Shown: positions 23,788 through 32,038 of the stretch, one piece after another
Layout: the number at the start of each line of letters is the position of its first letter
Position numbering within the stretch: the first letter of the stretch is position 1
NCBI GenBank assembly: GCA_028282105.1
Contig: JANQIO010000165.1
Coordinates: forward strand, 1 to 57,046
Source: Halieaceae bacterium
Lineage (GTDB): Bacteria > Pseudomonadota > Gammaproteobacteria > Pseudomonadales > Halieaceae
DNA: 57,046 nt
Direction: 5' to 3'
Position numbers and translations under genes: made by a program
The notes under the pieces: generated by a model
Databases searched by the model: none
The model's input: only the letters and a program-made list of their open reading frames with translations
What the model was told of the DNA's origin: nothing

Positions 23788-24975
23788 CTAGATGCCGGCG
23801 GCGGTGTAGACCGCGTCGGCGGCGCGTACCGCCCCGTTGACGTTCAGCCCCTGCGCCACCAGTGCGTGTTGCAGGGCACCCAGGCAAAGGCGCACGTTGG
23901 TGGGATTGCTGGCATAGCCCATCAGGCCGATGCGCCAGACCTTGCCGGCCAGGGCGCCGAGGCCGGCGCCGATTTCCAGATTGTAGTCATTGAGCAGCAT
24001 ACTGCGCACGGCGGCCTCATCCACAGCCTCGGGCACACTGACCAGGTTGAGCTGCGGCAGACGGTCCGCCTCTGCTACCACCAGCGACAGGCCGATAGCT
24101 TCCAGCCCAGCCTTGAGGGCTTCGTGATTGAGGCGGTGGCGAGCGAAGGACGCTTCGAGTCCCTCTTCCTTGAGAATCGTGAGCGCCTCGTGCAAGCCAT
24201 AGAGGGCGTTGATCGGCGCGGTGTGGTGATAGGCGCGCTTGCCGCCTCCGGATTCACCGCCACCCCAGTAACCCATTACCAGGTTGAGATCCAGGAACCA
24301 GCTCTGCACCGGGTGGGTGCGACTGCGGATGACCTCGGCGGCGCGCTCGGAAATGGTCACCGGCGACAGACCCGGGGTGCAGGACAGGCACTTCTGGCTG
24401 CCGGAGTACACCGCATCCGCGCCCCAGGCATCCACCGCCACTTCGATACCACCCAGGCCGGTCACTGTATCCATGATCGACAGCATGCCGGCCTCCGAGG
24501 CCAGCCGGCACAGAGCTTCCGCGTCGCTGCGCACGCCAGTGGAGGTTTCCGCGTGTACGAAGGCCAGCACCCTGGCATCGGGATGCTCGGCGATGGCCTG
24601 TCGCACCTTGTCCAGGTCGACGGCGGTACCCCACTCGTCTTCCACCATGACGGCCTCGCCGCCGAGACGGGTGACGTTCTCCTTCATGCGGCCACCGAAC
24701 ACGCCATTCTGGCAGATGATGGCCTTATCACCGGGCTGCATGAGGTTGACGAAGCAGGTTTCCATGCCGGCTGAACCCGGCGCGGAGACCGGCAGGGTCA
24801 GCGCATTGTCGGTCTGGAAAGCGTATTGCAGCAGACCCTTCAACTGTTCCATCAGCTCGATGAAAGCGGGGTCGAGGTGGCCGATAGTGGGCCGGGCCAT
24901 GGCGTTGGTGATGCGCGGATTGACGTCGGAGGGGCCGGGGCCCATCAGGGTGCGACGGGGGGGATAAAAGCTCAT
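23788..24975 (-). CDS. Class V aminotransferase (alanine/serine--glyoxylate type)
   Basis: 395-aa PLP enzyme. MSFYPPRRTLMGPGPSDVNP, GHLDPAFIELM, SAPGSAGMETCFVNL, AFVHAETSTGVRSD, MDTVTGLGGIEVAVDAWGAD and the PLP lysine in SGSQKCLSCTPGL are all family signatures; AYHHTAPINALYGL matches the substrate region of alanine-glyoxylate aminotransferases. It would transfer an amino group from alanine or serine to glyoxylate. Ribosome site GAGAGAG. It is the only gene between the repeat and the DDN-like gene and seems to be housekeeping rather than part of the steroid module. Confidence 0.92.
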   Translation of the reverse strand: MSFYPPRRTLMGPGPSDVNPRITNAMARPTIGHLDPAFIELMEQLKGLLQYAFQTDNALTLPVSAPGSAGMETCFVNLMQPGDKAIICQNGVFGGRMKENVTRLGGEAVMVEDEWGTAVDLDKVRQAIAEHPDARVLAFVHAETSTGVRSDAEALCRLASEAGMLSIMDTVTGLGGIEVAVDAWGADAVYSGSQKCLSCTPGLSPVTISERAAEVIRSRTHPVQSWFLDLNLVMGYWGGGESGGGKRAYHHTAPINALYGLHEALTILKEEGLEASFARHRLNHEALKAGLEAIGLSLVVAEADRLPQLNLVSVPEAVDEAAVRSMLLNDYNLEIGAGLGALAGKVWRIGLMGYASNPTNVRLCLGALQHALVAQGLNVNGAVRAADAVYTAAGI

Positions 24976-25027
24976 TAACTCTCTCTTCTCTAATTACTTT
25001 TACTCTTTGCTCGTGACGCCTTACGCG

Positions 25028-25477
25028 TTACTCGCAAACGAAAACAGGGATTTCGCGGTCAGTCCTGGCCTGGTAATCAGCATAAGGCGGGTAATGCTCC
25101 AGGCAGGTCGGCCAGACGCCCGCCTTTTCCTCGCCGAACACCTCGCGGGCGGTGAGCGGCTTGCGCTCGCCGTTCACCAGCACCTCTACCTCGGGGTGGG
25201 CGACGAGATTGTAATACCAGGCCGGGTGCCGCGGGGCGCCGCCCAGGGAAGCGACGATAATAATGCCGTCTTGCCAGGGCACGTGCATCACCGGCGTCCA
25301 GCGCTGCTTGCCGCTTTTGGCACCGGTCATTTTCACCAGGCAGATGGGGCGGCCAAAGGCCCTCTTCCACAGTCTGCCGCCGCTGGCCCGGTAAACCAGT
25401 ACGTTGAGCTTCGCAAACACCCGGATGAAAGCCTTCACAAACCGGTATTCGGAAGGGGTCATGGGCTTCTGTGCCAC
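25028..25477 (-). CDS. DDN-family deazaflavin (F420)-dependent nitroreductase-like protein
   Basis: 149-aa protein of PF04075 type. Motifs: MTGAKSGKQRWTPVMHV, the ASLGGAPRHPAWYYNLVAHP segment that binds cofactor, and the C-terminal YPPYADYQARTDREIPVF. Mycobacterial relatives use coenzyme F420H2 to reduce quinones or nitroaromatics. I start at GTG 25477, which has AAGGAG eight nt upstream; the ATG at 25462 is five residues shorter. The family is mainly actinobacterial, so occurrence here beside an LLM oxidoreductase deserves note. It is divergent from the permease gene. Confidence 0.87.
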   Translation of the reverse strand: MAQKPMTPSEYRFVKAFIRVFAKLNVLVYRASGGRLWKRAFGRPICLVKMTGAKSGKQRWTPVMHVPWQDGIIIVASLGGAPRHPAWYYNLVAHPEVEVLVNGERKPLTAREVFGEEKAGVWPTCLEHYPPYADYQARTDREIPVFVCE

Positions 25478-25564
25478 GCCGAATTCTCCTTGCTGGGGGG
25501 CGCCTATACTAGCAGCCCTACCGCGACTTGTGTTTGGTGACACACTCGGGGAACATGGCGCCCC

Positions 25565-27298
25565 ATGTTCGAGCAACTCCTCACCGCGGCCCTGTTCCTG
25601 GCGCTGATTTACGGCCTGGTCTTTACCCGCATCTCCGCTGCCTGGGTGTTTTCCCTGACCATGCTGGCCTGCTACCTGCTGGGCCTGGTCAGCACCGAGG
25701 AGGTGCTGCGCAAGGCCGCCAACCCCGGCCTGGTCACGCTGATGCTGCTGCTATTGGTGTCGGTGGGTGTGGAGAAAGTCACCTGGCTCAAGGATATGTC
25801 CGGCAGGCTCATTGACGAGGGCTACAAGAAAAGCCTGCTGCGGCTGGGCTTCGTCACTGCCCTGTCCTCGGCCATCATCAACAACACGGCGGTGGTTGCG
25901 ACCCTGGCAGCCACGGTGCGCAACAACGGCTACCACCCGGCGTCAAAGCTGCTGATCCCGCTGTCCTATATGGCCATCCTCGGCGGCACCATGACCCTGA
26001 TCGGCACCTCCACCAACCTGATCGTATCCAGCTTCCTGGAAGACGCCACCGGCCAGGGCCTGGCCTTCTTCGACTTCCTGATCGTCGGCGCCAGCGCCGC
26101 CTTCCTGGGCCTGGTGATGATCGTGGTGACCAGCAAGAAGGCCCTGCCCGCCTACGCCGCCGAGGAAGTCACGGTGGCAGAATACCTGATCGAAACCGAG
26201 GTCGCCGCGGACTCGCCGCTGGTGGGCAAGTCGGTGATCGACAACAAGCTGCGCGACCTGGAGACCCTGTTCCTGGTGGAGATCGTGCGCTCCGATCACC
26301 TGATCAGCCCGGTCAGCCCTTCCGAGGTTATTGAGCCCGGCGACAAGCTGATTTTCTCCGGCGACATCAACCAACTGCAGGTGTTGGACCGGTTCCGGGG
26401 TCTCAAACTGTTTGCCGTCGAGGAAGGCCTGCTGCAGCAGAATCTCACCGAAGTGATCGTCATGCCCAACGCCAACGTCGAGGGCAAGAGTCTCAAGGAG
26501 GCCGGCTTCCGCTCTCTTTTCGATGCCGCCGTGGTCGGCATGCATCGGGGCGGCAAGCGGCTCTCGGGCAAGCTGGGGGAAATCGTGCTGCAGGCCGGCG
26601 ACCGGCTGATGCTGGCCACCGGGCCCGACTTCTGCGACCGCCGTAACGTCACCAAGAACTTCTTCGTGGTGCAGAACGGCGTCAACGCCGGCGGCATCAG
26701 CCAGCGCGAGAACCTGTTTATCTCCGGCGGCCTGTTCGCGGTGATAGCCCTGGCCACCCTGGAGGTGCTGCCCTTACTCAAGGGCCTGGTGTTCCTGCTG
26801 GCGGGCATGCTGCTGATGGGTACGGTGAGTGCTGAGGAACTCAAGCGTCGCTTCCCCTTCGAGCTGTGGCTGATCATCGCCTCGGCGCTGATCTGGGCCC
26901 AGGTACTCAACGACTCCGGGCTGGTGAGCCTGCTGACCGACGGCTTCCACACCTACCTGGCCGGCCTCGGCCCGTACGGGGCAATGATCGGCATCTTCCT
27001 GCTGACCCTGGCGCTGACGGAGATCATGACCAACAACGCCGCGGCGGCGCTGTCATTCCCGCTGGCCTTCGGGCTGGCCCAGAGCTACGGGATGGATGTG
27101 ATGCCCTTTGTGATGGCGGTGGCCTTCGGCGCCAGCGCCAGCTTTCTCACCCCCTACGGTTACACCACCAACCTGATGGTGCAGAACCTGGCGGGCTATG
27201 AGTTCCGCGACTACGTGCGCGCCGGACTGCCGGTGTCGATCGTTTATTCCGTCACCGTGCTGTACCTGATCCCCATCGTGTTCCCGTTCTCCGGTTAA
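25565..27298 (+). CDS. SLC13/DASS-type anion permease with two TrkA-C domains
   Basis: 577-aa inner-membrane transporter. Two membrane halves, each with a re-entrant loop motif (SAIINNTAVVATLAATV and TEIMTNNAAAALSFPLAFG), flank a cytoplasmic insert of two RCK/TrkA-C domains (about residues 205-370: VGKSVIDNKLRDLETLFLVE, GDRLMLATG). The paired SNT-like motifs LIGTSTNLIVS and LTPYGYTTNLMV mark the substrate and sodium site. Family members import sulfate, dicarboxylates or other anions. The esterase gene follows 6 nt later. Substrate not determinable. Confidence 0.9.
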   Translation: MFEQLLTAALFLALIYGLVFTRISAAWVFSLTMLACYLLGLVSTEEVLRKAANPGLVTLMLLLLVSVGVEKVTWLKDMSGRLIDEGYKKSLLRLGFVTALSSAIINNTAVVATLAATVRNNGYHPASKLLIPLSYMAILGGTMTLIGTSTNLIVSSFLEDATGQGLAFFDFLIVGASAAFLGLVMIVVTSKKALPAYAAEEVTVAEYLIETEVAADSPLVGKSVIDNKLRDLETLFLVEIVRSDHLISPVSPSEVIEPGDKLIFSGDINQLQVLDRFRGLKLFAVEEGLLQQNLTEVIVMPNANVEGKSLKEAGFRSLFDAAVVGMHRGGKRLSGKLGEIVLQAGDRLMLATGPDFCDRRNVTKNFFVVQNGVNAGGISQRENLFISGGLFAVIALATLEVLPLLKGLVFLLAGMLLMGTVSAEELKRRFPFELWLIIASALIWAQVLNDSGLVSLLTDGFHTYLAGLGPYGAMIGIFLLTLALTEIMTNNAAAALSFPLAFGLAQSYGMDVMPFVMAVAFGASASFLTPYGYTTNLMVQNLAGYEFRDYVRAGLPVSIVYSVTVLYLIPIVFPFSG

Positions 27299-27304
27299 GC
27301 GCCC

Positions 27305-28177
27305 GTGTTCAACTGGCTGAAGGTTCGAGTTTTCCGCTGGGTCTACCGGTTGATGAATCGGCGGGCCTGGAAGGCCGTCGACCTGTCGGCGGTGTCGGTT
27401 CAGGACATCACCGTCGCCGACAACATCCCGGCACGTAAATACCGCGGCGGTGATGAGCGTTTGCTGGTGTACTACCACGGCGGTGGCTGGACCATCGGCG
27501 ACCTGGAGACCCACGACCCCTTCTGCCGCCGGCTGGCACTGGATGCCAGGGCCACCGTGCTTGCCATCGACTACCGGCTGGGCCCGGAGCACCCCTTCCC
27601 CGCCGCCGTCGAAGACTGTGTCGCCGCGACCCGTTGGATTGTGGAGCAGCGCGCCAGCCTGGCCGGCGCGGCGCCGCTGTTCGTGGCCGGTGACAGCGCC
27701 GGGGGCAACCTCGCTGCCGTCGTCAGCAATACCCTCGCGCCGGAACTGCCTGGCGCCATTGCGGGCCAGTTGCTGATCTACCCGGCGGTGCGGCACTGCA
27801 CTCCGCCCACACGCTCCATGGTGGAGAACGCCAAAGGACACGTACTGACCTACGCGATGATGCAGTGGTTCTGGCGCAACTACCTGGGCGCGGCCCGCGA
27901 CACCAGCGACGGTGATATCGACCCCCGCGCCACACCCCTGCTACACCCGCTACCGGAGAAGCTGCCATCGGCACTGGTGATTACCGCCGGCCTGGACCCC
28001 CTGCGCGATGAAGGCGCCGAGTACGCGCAGAAGCTGTCAGACCACGGCGTGGAGTGCGTGCACGAGCTGTTCCTGCAGGAAGAGCACGGCTTCGTCTGCT
28101 CGGAAGGGCCCACCGAGGGCCAGCAGCGCTCCATGGAACTGATGTGCGCCTGGATGGCGACCCGCGACGCAGCCTAG
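27305..28177 (+). CDS. HSL-type alpha/beta hydrolase (esterase)
   Basis: 290-aa hormone-sensitive-lipase family esterase. Oxyanion-hole HGGGW (residues 59-62), nucleophile elbow GDSAGG (S131), D231 in AGLDPLRDEG and H261 in EEHGFVCSEG complete the triad. Start GTG at 27305, 6 nt after the permease stop, with no clear ribosome site, suggesting coupling. These enzymes cleave short-chain esters or lactones; together with the Baeyer-Villiger monooxygenase further on, lactone or ester opening is a possibility. Its stop overlaps the stop of the convergent sulfotransferase gene by 3-4 nt. Confidence 0.88.
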   Translation: MFNWLKVRVFRWVYRLMNRRAWKAVDLSAVSVQDITVADNIPARKYRGGDERLLVYYHGGGWTIGDLETHDPFCRRLALDARATVLAIDYRLGPEHPFPAAVEDCVAATRWIVEQRASLAGAAPLFVAGDSAGGNLAAVVSNTLAPELPGAIAGQLLIYPAVRHCTPPTRSMVENAKGHVLTYAMMQWFWRNYLGAARDTSDGDIDPRATPLLHPLPEKLPSALVITAGLDPLRDEGAEYAQKLSDHGVECVHELFLQEEHGFVCSEGPTEGQQRSMELMCAWMATRDAA

Positions 28178-29334
28178 TCGCTGATGGGCCAGCGCGGGTC
28201 CTGCCGATAGAAGCTGAAGCGCTCCTCCACATCTGAGGCACTGAGCCCGAAGCTGGCCAGGTCGTACACATGCTTGCCGTGCTTACCCTTCGGGTTGTCA
28301 TCGACGTAGCCCTGCATCGCGGCGCGAGCGTCATCGCCCAGCTCCAGGCCGAAGCCCTGGTAAATACGCTCAACCACGGCCATCGGCGAACCGGCAATCT
28401 CCGCCTGGGAGCAATCGACGAAGCACTCCTCCGGATGACGTGCCCGTGCCGCCAGCCCACGCTCCAGCGACAGTGCATACCAGTCCATGACCGCGCGACC
28501 GATATCCTCCTGGGACAGGTGACCGGTGTCGCCGGCATACATGCGCATCACCTCGCGGTTCATGCTGTTGATGGAGGCCACGACGGGCAGCGGCTGGCGG
28601 TGGCACCAGACAAAGCGCGCATCGGGAAACACCGAGAAAATGGTATCGATCGCCCACATATGGGCCGGCGCCTTCAACACCCAGCGGTGCCCAGGGTTGC
28701 GCCAGTTGAGCAACTGCAACAGCCGTTTCTGGTAGCGGTACAGCGGCGCCAGGTCCTGCTCGAGGAACCAACTGCGGTAAGGCTCCAGCATAATCTCGAA
28801 GCCGAGTTGCACACCGCTGAAGGCATAGGAGTGAATCAGGCAGCACTCCTCCGGGGTGTCGGCATCCACGTAGTGAATCTTGCGAAACTCCGGATCCTGG
28901 TTTTCCTCCAGCGCCTTCACCAGGTAGCCGTAGCGCGGGTCCACCTGGCCGGGCTGGGACTCGGGCCAGGGGTCCGGGAACTGCACTTCCCATTGCAACA
29001 GGCCGCGATTCTCCGGGGCCTGGCTCAGCAGATTAATCAGCGCCGAGGTACCTGAGCGCGGCAGGCCGGTGACGAAGACTGGCGCGGCGATCTGTTGCTC
29101 CTGCACCGCGGGAATGTCGCGAAAGGCACGCTCACAGCGCAGCCGCACGCTCAACAGGTTGATCAGACGCTCGCGGCAACGCTGGCGTCCTTCCGGATCG
29201 GTCAGGTTGCGCTCGTAGGTCTCGCACAGTGCTTCGAGGCCCGGGCGCACCGGCAACTCGCCAAAGTCATTGAGCCCGGTGGCTTCCATGGCCGACTCGA
29301 TCAGGGCCTCGGGATGAAAATGCAGCTCGCCCAC
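28174..29334 (-). CDS. Sulfotransferase-family protein
   Basis: 386-aa PAPS-dependent sulfotransferase-like protein. The 5'-phosphosulfate loop is APVFVTGLPRSGTSALINLL (near residue 90), and the 3'-phosphate region is probably FPDARFVWCHRQPLPVVAS. VLKAPAHMWAIDTIFSVFPD is typical of the Sulfotransfer_3 group. Start GTG at 29334 with GAGGAG. It would transfer sulfate from PAPS to a hydroxyl; many gammaproteobacterial genomes with steroid clusters carry such genes, but substrates are untested. It is divergent from the MaoC gene. Confidence 0.82.
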   Translation of the reverse strand: MGELHFHPEALIESAMEATGLNDFGELPVRPGLEALCETYERNLTDPEGRQRCRERLINLLSVRLRCERAFRDIPAVQEQQIAAPVFVTGLPRSGTSALINLLSQAPENRGLLQWEVQFPDPWPESQPGQVDPRYGYLVKALEENQDPEFRKIHYVDADTPEECCLIHSYAFSGVQLGFEIMLEPYRSWFLEQDLAPLYRYQKRLLQLLNWRNPGHRWVLKAPAHMWAIDTIFSVFPDARFVWCHRQPLPVVASINSMNREVMRMYAGDTGHLSQEDIGRAVMDWYALSLERGLAARARHPEECFVDCSQAEIAGSPMAVVERIYQGFGLELGDDARAAMQGYVDDNPKGKHGKHVYDLASFGLSASDVEERFSFYRQDPRWPISD

Positions 29335-29461
29335 GCTGGCTCCTCGGTGCTTGGTCCTCGATGTGAGGCGAGTGTAGCAACCTCCTCACGGCAGCGGCTA
29401 CGGCGCGCGCGCAGGACTCAGTCAACTATCTGAACCAAAGCCCCCTGCCCCGGCGCCCATC

Positions 29462-29490
29462 TTGCCCCGCTGCACAAAGCGCGGTTAATT
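29462..29490 (+). promoter_or_regulatory. Candidate promoter of the MaoC-BVMO operon
   Basis: TTGCCC (29462-29467), a 17-nt spacer and TTAATT (29485-29490) lie 28 nt before the MaoC start, in the 184-nt divergent space. Only the -35/-10 pattern supports it. Confidence 0.33.
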
Positions 29491-29518
29491 AGCCGCTCCA
29501 GCAGCGTCGAGACAGGCT

Positions 29519-30544
29519 ATGAGCGACACGGATATTGCAGCTTTCGAAGCACAGCTCCAGGCCTATGTGGGACGCCAGGTGTGCCCCAGGCAAGCCGCCA
29601 GGGACACGGTCAATCACGCCATGATCCGACACTGGGCCGAGGCCATGGGCGACGGCAACCCCGCCTACCTGGATGCCGACTGGGCCGCCCGCAGCCGCCG
29701 CGGCAGGCTGATTGCACCGCCGGCCATGCTCTACGTGTGGAACCAGGAAGGCATTGTGGTGGCCATCGACAAGCGCCCGCCCGACGCCCAGAGCGAACTG
29801 GTGGAACTGTTCAATGCCAACGGTTATCTCGGCACTCTGGGCACCAACGTGGTCCAGGAGTACCTGCGGGAACTGGAGCCCGGCGATACGATGTTCATGG
29901 AGATGGTGATCGACAACATCTCGGAGCGCAAAACCACGGCCCGCGGCGAAGGCTATTTTTTTGAGACCCTGGCCACCTTCAGCAACCAGGCCGGCGAGAC
30001 CGTCGGGACCCAGCGATTCCGGGTGCTGAAGTTCGTGCCGCCCGAGGGCAGCGACGGCGCGGCCATGCCCTTTCAGGCACCGGATGCGGGGGAGTTATTG
30101 CCGGCGCCTGCCTCACGCCGGGAGACCCTGGCCTGGGAGGATATCAGCGTCGGCGACACCCTGGCGCCGCTGCAAATCCCCATCAGCACCGGCCTCATCG
30201 TCGGTGCGGCGCTGGCCACGCGGGATTTTGAAAAGGTGCATCACGACCGGGACGTGGCCCAGTCCACCGGCCTGCCGGATATCTTCATGAACATCCTCAC
30301 CAGCCAGGGGCTGATGGCGCGCTATGCCACCGACTGGAGCGGCCCCGAGACCAGCATCCGCTCCCTGGCGGTGAAGCTGGGGGCGCCCAACCTGCCCGGC
30401 ATGGTGATGACCATCAGCGGCGAAGTCAGCGCCGTGGACCCGGCTAGCCATACCGTGGAGCTGAGCGTGCAGGGTGACAACAACGCCTGGGGCCGGCATA
30501 TGAGTGGTACCGTGGTCCTGGAGTTGCCCGCCAAAGCCGGCTGA
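29519..30544 (+). CDS. Double-hotdog MaoC hydratase (ChsH2-N/ChsH1-like fusion)
   Basis: 341-aa protein of two hotdog domains. The N-terminal FAS1-dehydratase/MaoC-N domain (about 10-175) has HWAEAMGDGNPAYLDADW, AAPPAM-like loop and EYLRELEPGD. The C-terminal MaoC domain (about 200-338) has TRDFEKVHHDRDVAQ with the likely catalytic D236/H241, then IFMNILTSQGLMARY. In mycobacteria the steroid enoyl-CoA hydratase is a complex of ChsH1 (MaoC) and ChsH2 (MaoC-DUF35); here both MaoC halves are on one chain and DUF35 is separate. It is followed 2 nt later by a Baeyer-Villiger monooxygenase gene. Enoyl-CoA hydration in the same pathway is the natural inference. Confidence 0.84.
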   Translation: MSDTDIAAFEAQLQAYVGRQVCPRQAARDTVNHAMIRHWAEAMGDGNPAYLDADWAARSRRGRLIAPPAMLYVWNQEGIVVAIDKRPPDAQSELVELFNANGYLGTLGTNVVQEYLRELEPGDTMFMEMVIDNISERKTTARGEGYFFETLATFSNQAGETVGTQRFRVLKFVPPEGSDGAAMPFQAPDAGELLPAPASRRETLAWEDISVGDTLAPLQIPISTGLIVGAALATRDFEKVHHDRDVAQSTGLPDIFMNILTSQGLMARYATDWSGPETSIRSLAVKLGAPNLPGMVMTISGEVSAVDPASHTVELSVQGDNNAWGRHMSGTVVLELPAKAG

Positions 30545-30546
30545 CT

Positions 30547-32007
30547 ATGGAGGCGAACACCGTGACTGATTTCAGAGTGGTGGTTATCGGCGCCGGCATG
30601 GCCGGGCTGCTGGCCGGCATCAAGCTGAAAGCGATGGGCATCGACAACTTCAGCATCTACGAAAAGGCGGACCGGATCGGCGGCACCTGGCGCGAGAACA
30701 CCTATCCGGGGCTGACCTGTGACGTGCCTTCACATCACTACACCTACAGTTTTGAACGCAACCCCGACTGGACCCGGCACCTGCCGCCAGGCCCGGAAAT
30801 CCAGGCCTACTTCGAGCGCTGCTGTGACCACTACCGGCTGCGCCAGAGCATTCGCTTCAACGCCGAGATCACGCGAGCACAATGGCAGGACGGCCGCTGG
30901 CGGCTGACACTGGCCAACGGCGAGACCGACGATGCCGACGTGGTGATTGCCGCCACCGGTGTACTCCACCATCCCAGCACGCCTGCCATTCCGGGCATGG
31001 CGGACTTTGCCGGCGCGCTGTTCCACACGGCACGCTGGGACCACAGCGTGGCGCTGGACGGGCGCGTGGGCGTGATTGGCATGGGCTCTACCGGCGTGCA
31101 GATCATCTCCGCCCTGGCGGGTGTGTCCTGCCAGCTCTCCCACTTTGTGCGCACGCCGCAATGGATCATGCCGGTGCACAACGGTTACTACAGCGAAGAA
31201 GAGCGGGCCCGGTTCCGCGCTGACCCGGCAGCGCTGGAAGCGTACATGGACGTGGTCACCTACCACCGCAATGTCGAAAACTACACCCTCGGTATCACCC
31301 AGCCGGACTCGCCAGGCGCCCAGTACTTTCGCCAGGCCTGCTTCGACAATCTGGAGAGCATCGAGGACGAAGCCCTCAGGGAGGCATTGCGCCCGGACCA
31401 CGAGCCCATGTGCAAGCGCCTGGTGTTCTCGCCGGACTACTACCAGAAAATCCAGCACCCCCAGGCGCGACTGGTGCGCGCCGACATTGAGCGCATCGAG
31501 CCCGCCGGCATCCGCACGGTGGACGGCGAGCTGCATGAGCTGGACGTCATCGCCCTGGCCACCGGTTTCCGGGCCGACCAGTTTGTGCGGCCGATGCAGG
31601 TGCTGGGCGCCAACGGCGCCAGCCTGGACAGGCTGTGGGCTCAGCGCCCGGTAGCCTACCTGGCGGTGTCGATGCCGGGCTTCCCGAATTTCTTCATGCT
31701 CAATGGCCCCAACGGGCCGGTCGGGAACTACTCCCTGATCGACATTGCCGAACACCAGTGGGGCTATATCCAGCAGCTGCTGGAGCGGGTGCGCGACCAG
31801 GGGCCGCTGTGTGCCACCGCCCAGGCGCTCGAGGATTTCGACAGGGAGCGTATTGCCGCAGCCAAGACCACCATCTGGTACACCGGCGGCTGCCAGAGCT
31901 GGTACCTGGATGCCGAGGGCGTGCCCGCCAGCTGGCCCTGGAACTATTCGCGCTTTGTCGCGGAAATGAAAACGCCGAAGTGGAACCACTTCGGCGTTGA
32001 GAGCTGA
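30547..32007 (+). CDS. FAD-containing Baeyer-Villiger monooxygenase
   Basis: 486-aa class B flavin monooxygenase. FAD-binding VVIGAGMAGLLAGIKL, RIGGTWRENTYPGL, NADPH-binding VGVIGMGSTGVQII and the type I BVMO fingerprint FAGALFHTARWD (F154, G156, H160, W164, D165) are present. Such enzymes insert oxygen next to a ketone to give an ester or lactone; steroid and cyclic ketones are known substrates. It overlaps the MaoC operon (2-nt gap). The last 12 codons carry a perfect inverted repeat that may terminate the convergent phoX transcript. The precise ketone is unknown. Confidence 0.92.
   Translation: MEANTVTDFRVVVIGAGMAGLLAGIKLKAMGIDNFSIYEKADRIGGTWRENTYPGLTCDVPSHHYTYSFERNPDWTRHLPPGPEIQAYFERCCDHYRLRQSIRFNAEITRAQWQDGRWRLTLANGETDDADVVIAATGVLHHPSTPAIPGMADFAGALFHTARWDHSVALDGRVGVIGMGSTGVQIISALAGVSCQLSHFVRTPQWIMPVHNGYYSEEERARFRADPAALEAYMDVVTYHRNVENYTLGITQPDSPGAQYFRQACFDNLESIEDEALREALRPDHEPMCKRLVFSPDYYQKIQHPQARLVRADIERIEPAGIRTVDGELHELDVIALATGFRADQFVRPMQVLGANGASLDRLWAQRPVAYLAVSMPGFPNFFMLNGPNGPVGNYSLIDIAEHQWGYIQQLLERVRDQGPLCATAQALEDFDRERIAAAKTTIWYTGGCQSWYLDAEGVPASWPWNYSRFVAEMKTPKWNHFGVES
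31967..31998 (-). terminator. Likely phoX transcript terminator inside the BVMO 3' end
   Basis: Perfect 13-bp arms (31971-31983 and 31986-31998, core GCCGAAGTGG) separated by 2 nt. Read on the minus strand the stem is followed by TTTTC, as expected for an intrinsic terminator of the convergent phoX gene. A second hairpin lies between the two stops at 32010-32029. Confidence 0.6.
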
Positions 32008-32009
32008 AC

Positions 32010-32029
32010 AGCGCCGCCGGAGCGGCGCT
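32010..32029. terminator. GC hairpin between convergent BVMO and phoX stops
   Basis: AGCGCCGC-CGGA-GCGGCGCT, a perfect 8-bp stem with 4-nt loop, begins 3 nt after the BVMO stop. Only a short TTT follows on the plus strand, so termination strength is uncertain. Confidence 0.5.
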
Positions 32030-32038
32030 CAGTTTCGA

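Noticed and set aside
30730-31989. 419-codon minus-strand frame
   Set aside because: Antisense to the Baeyer-Villiger monooxygenase; no recognisable motif.
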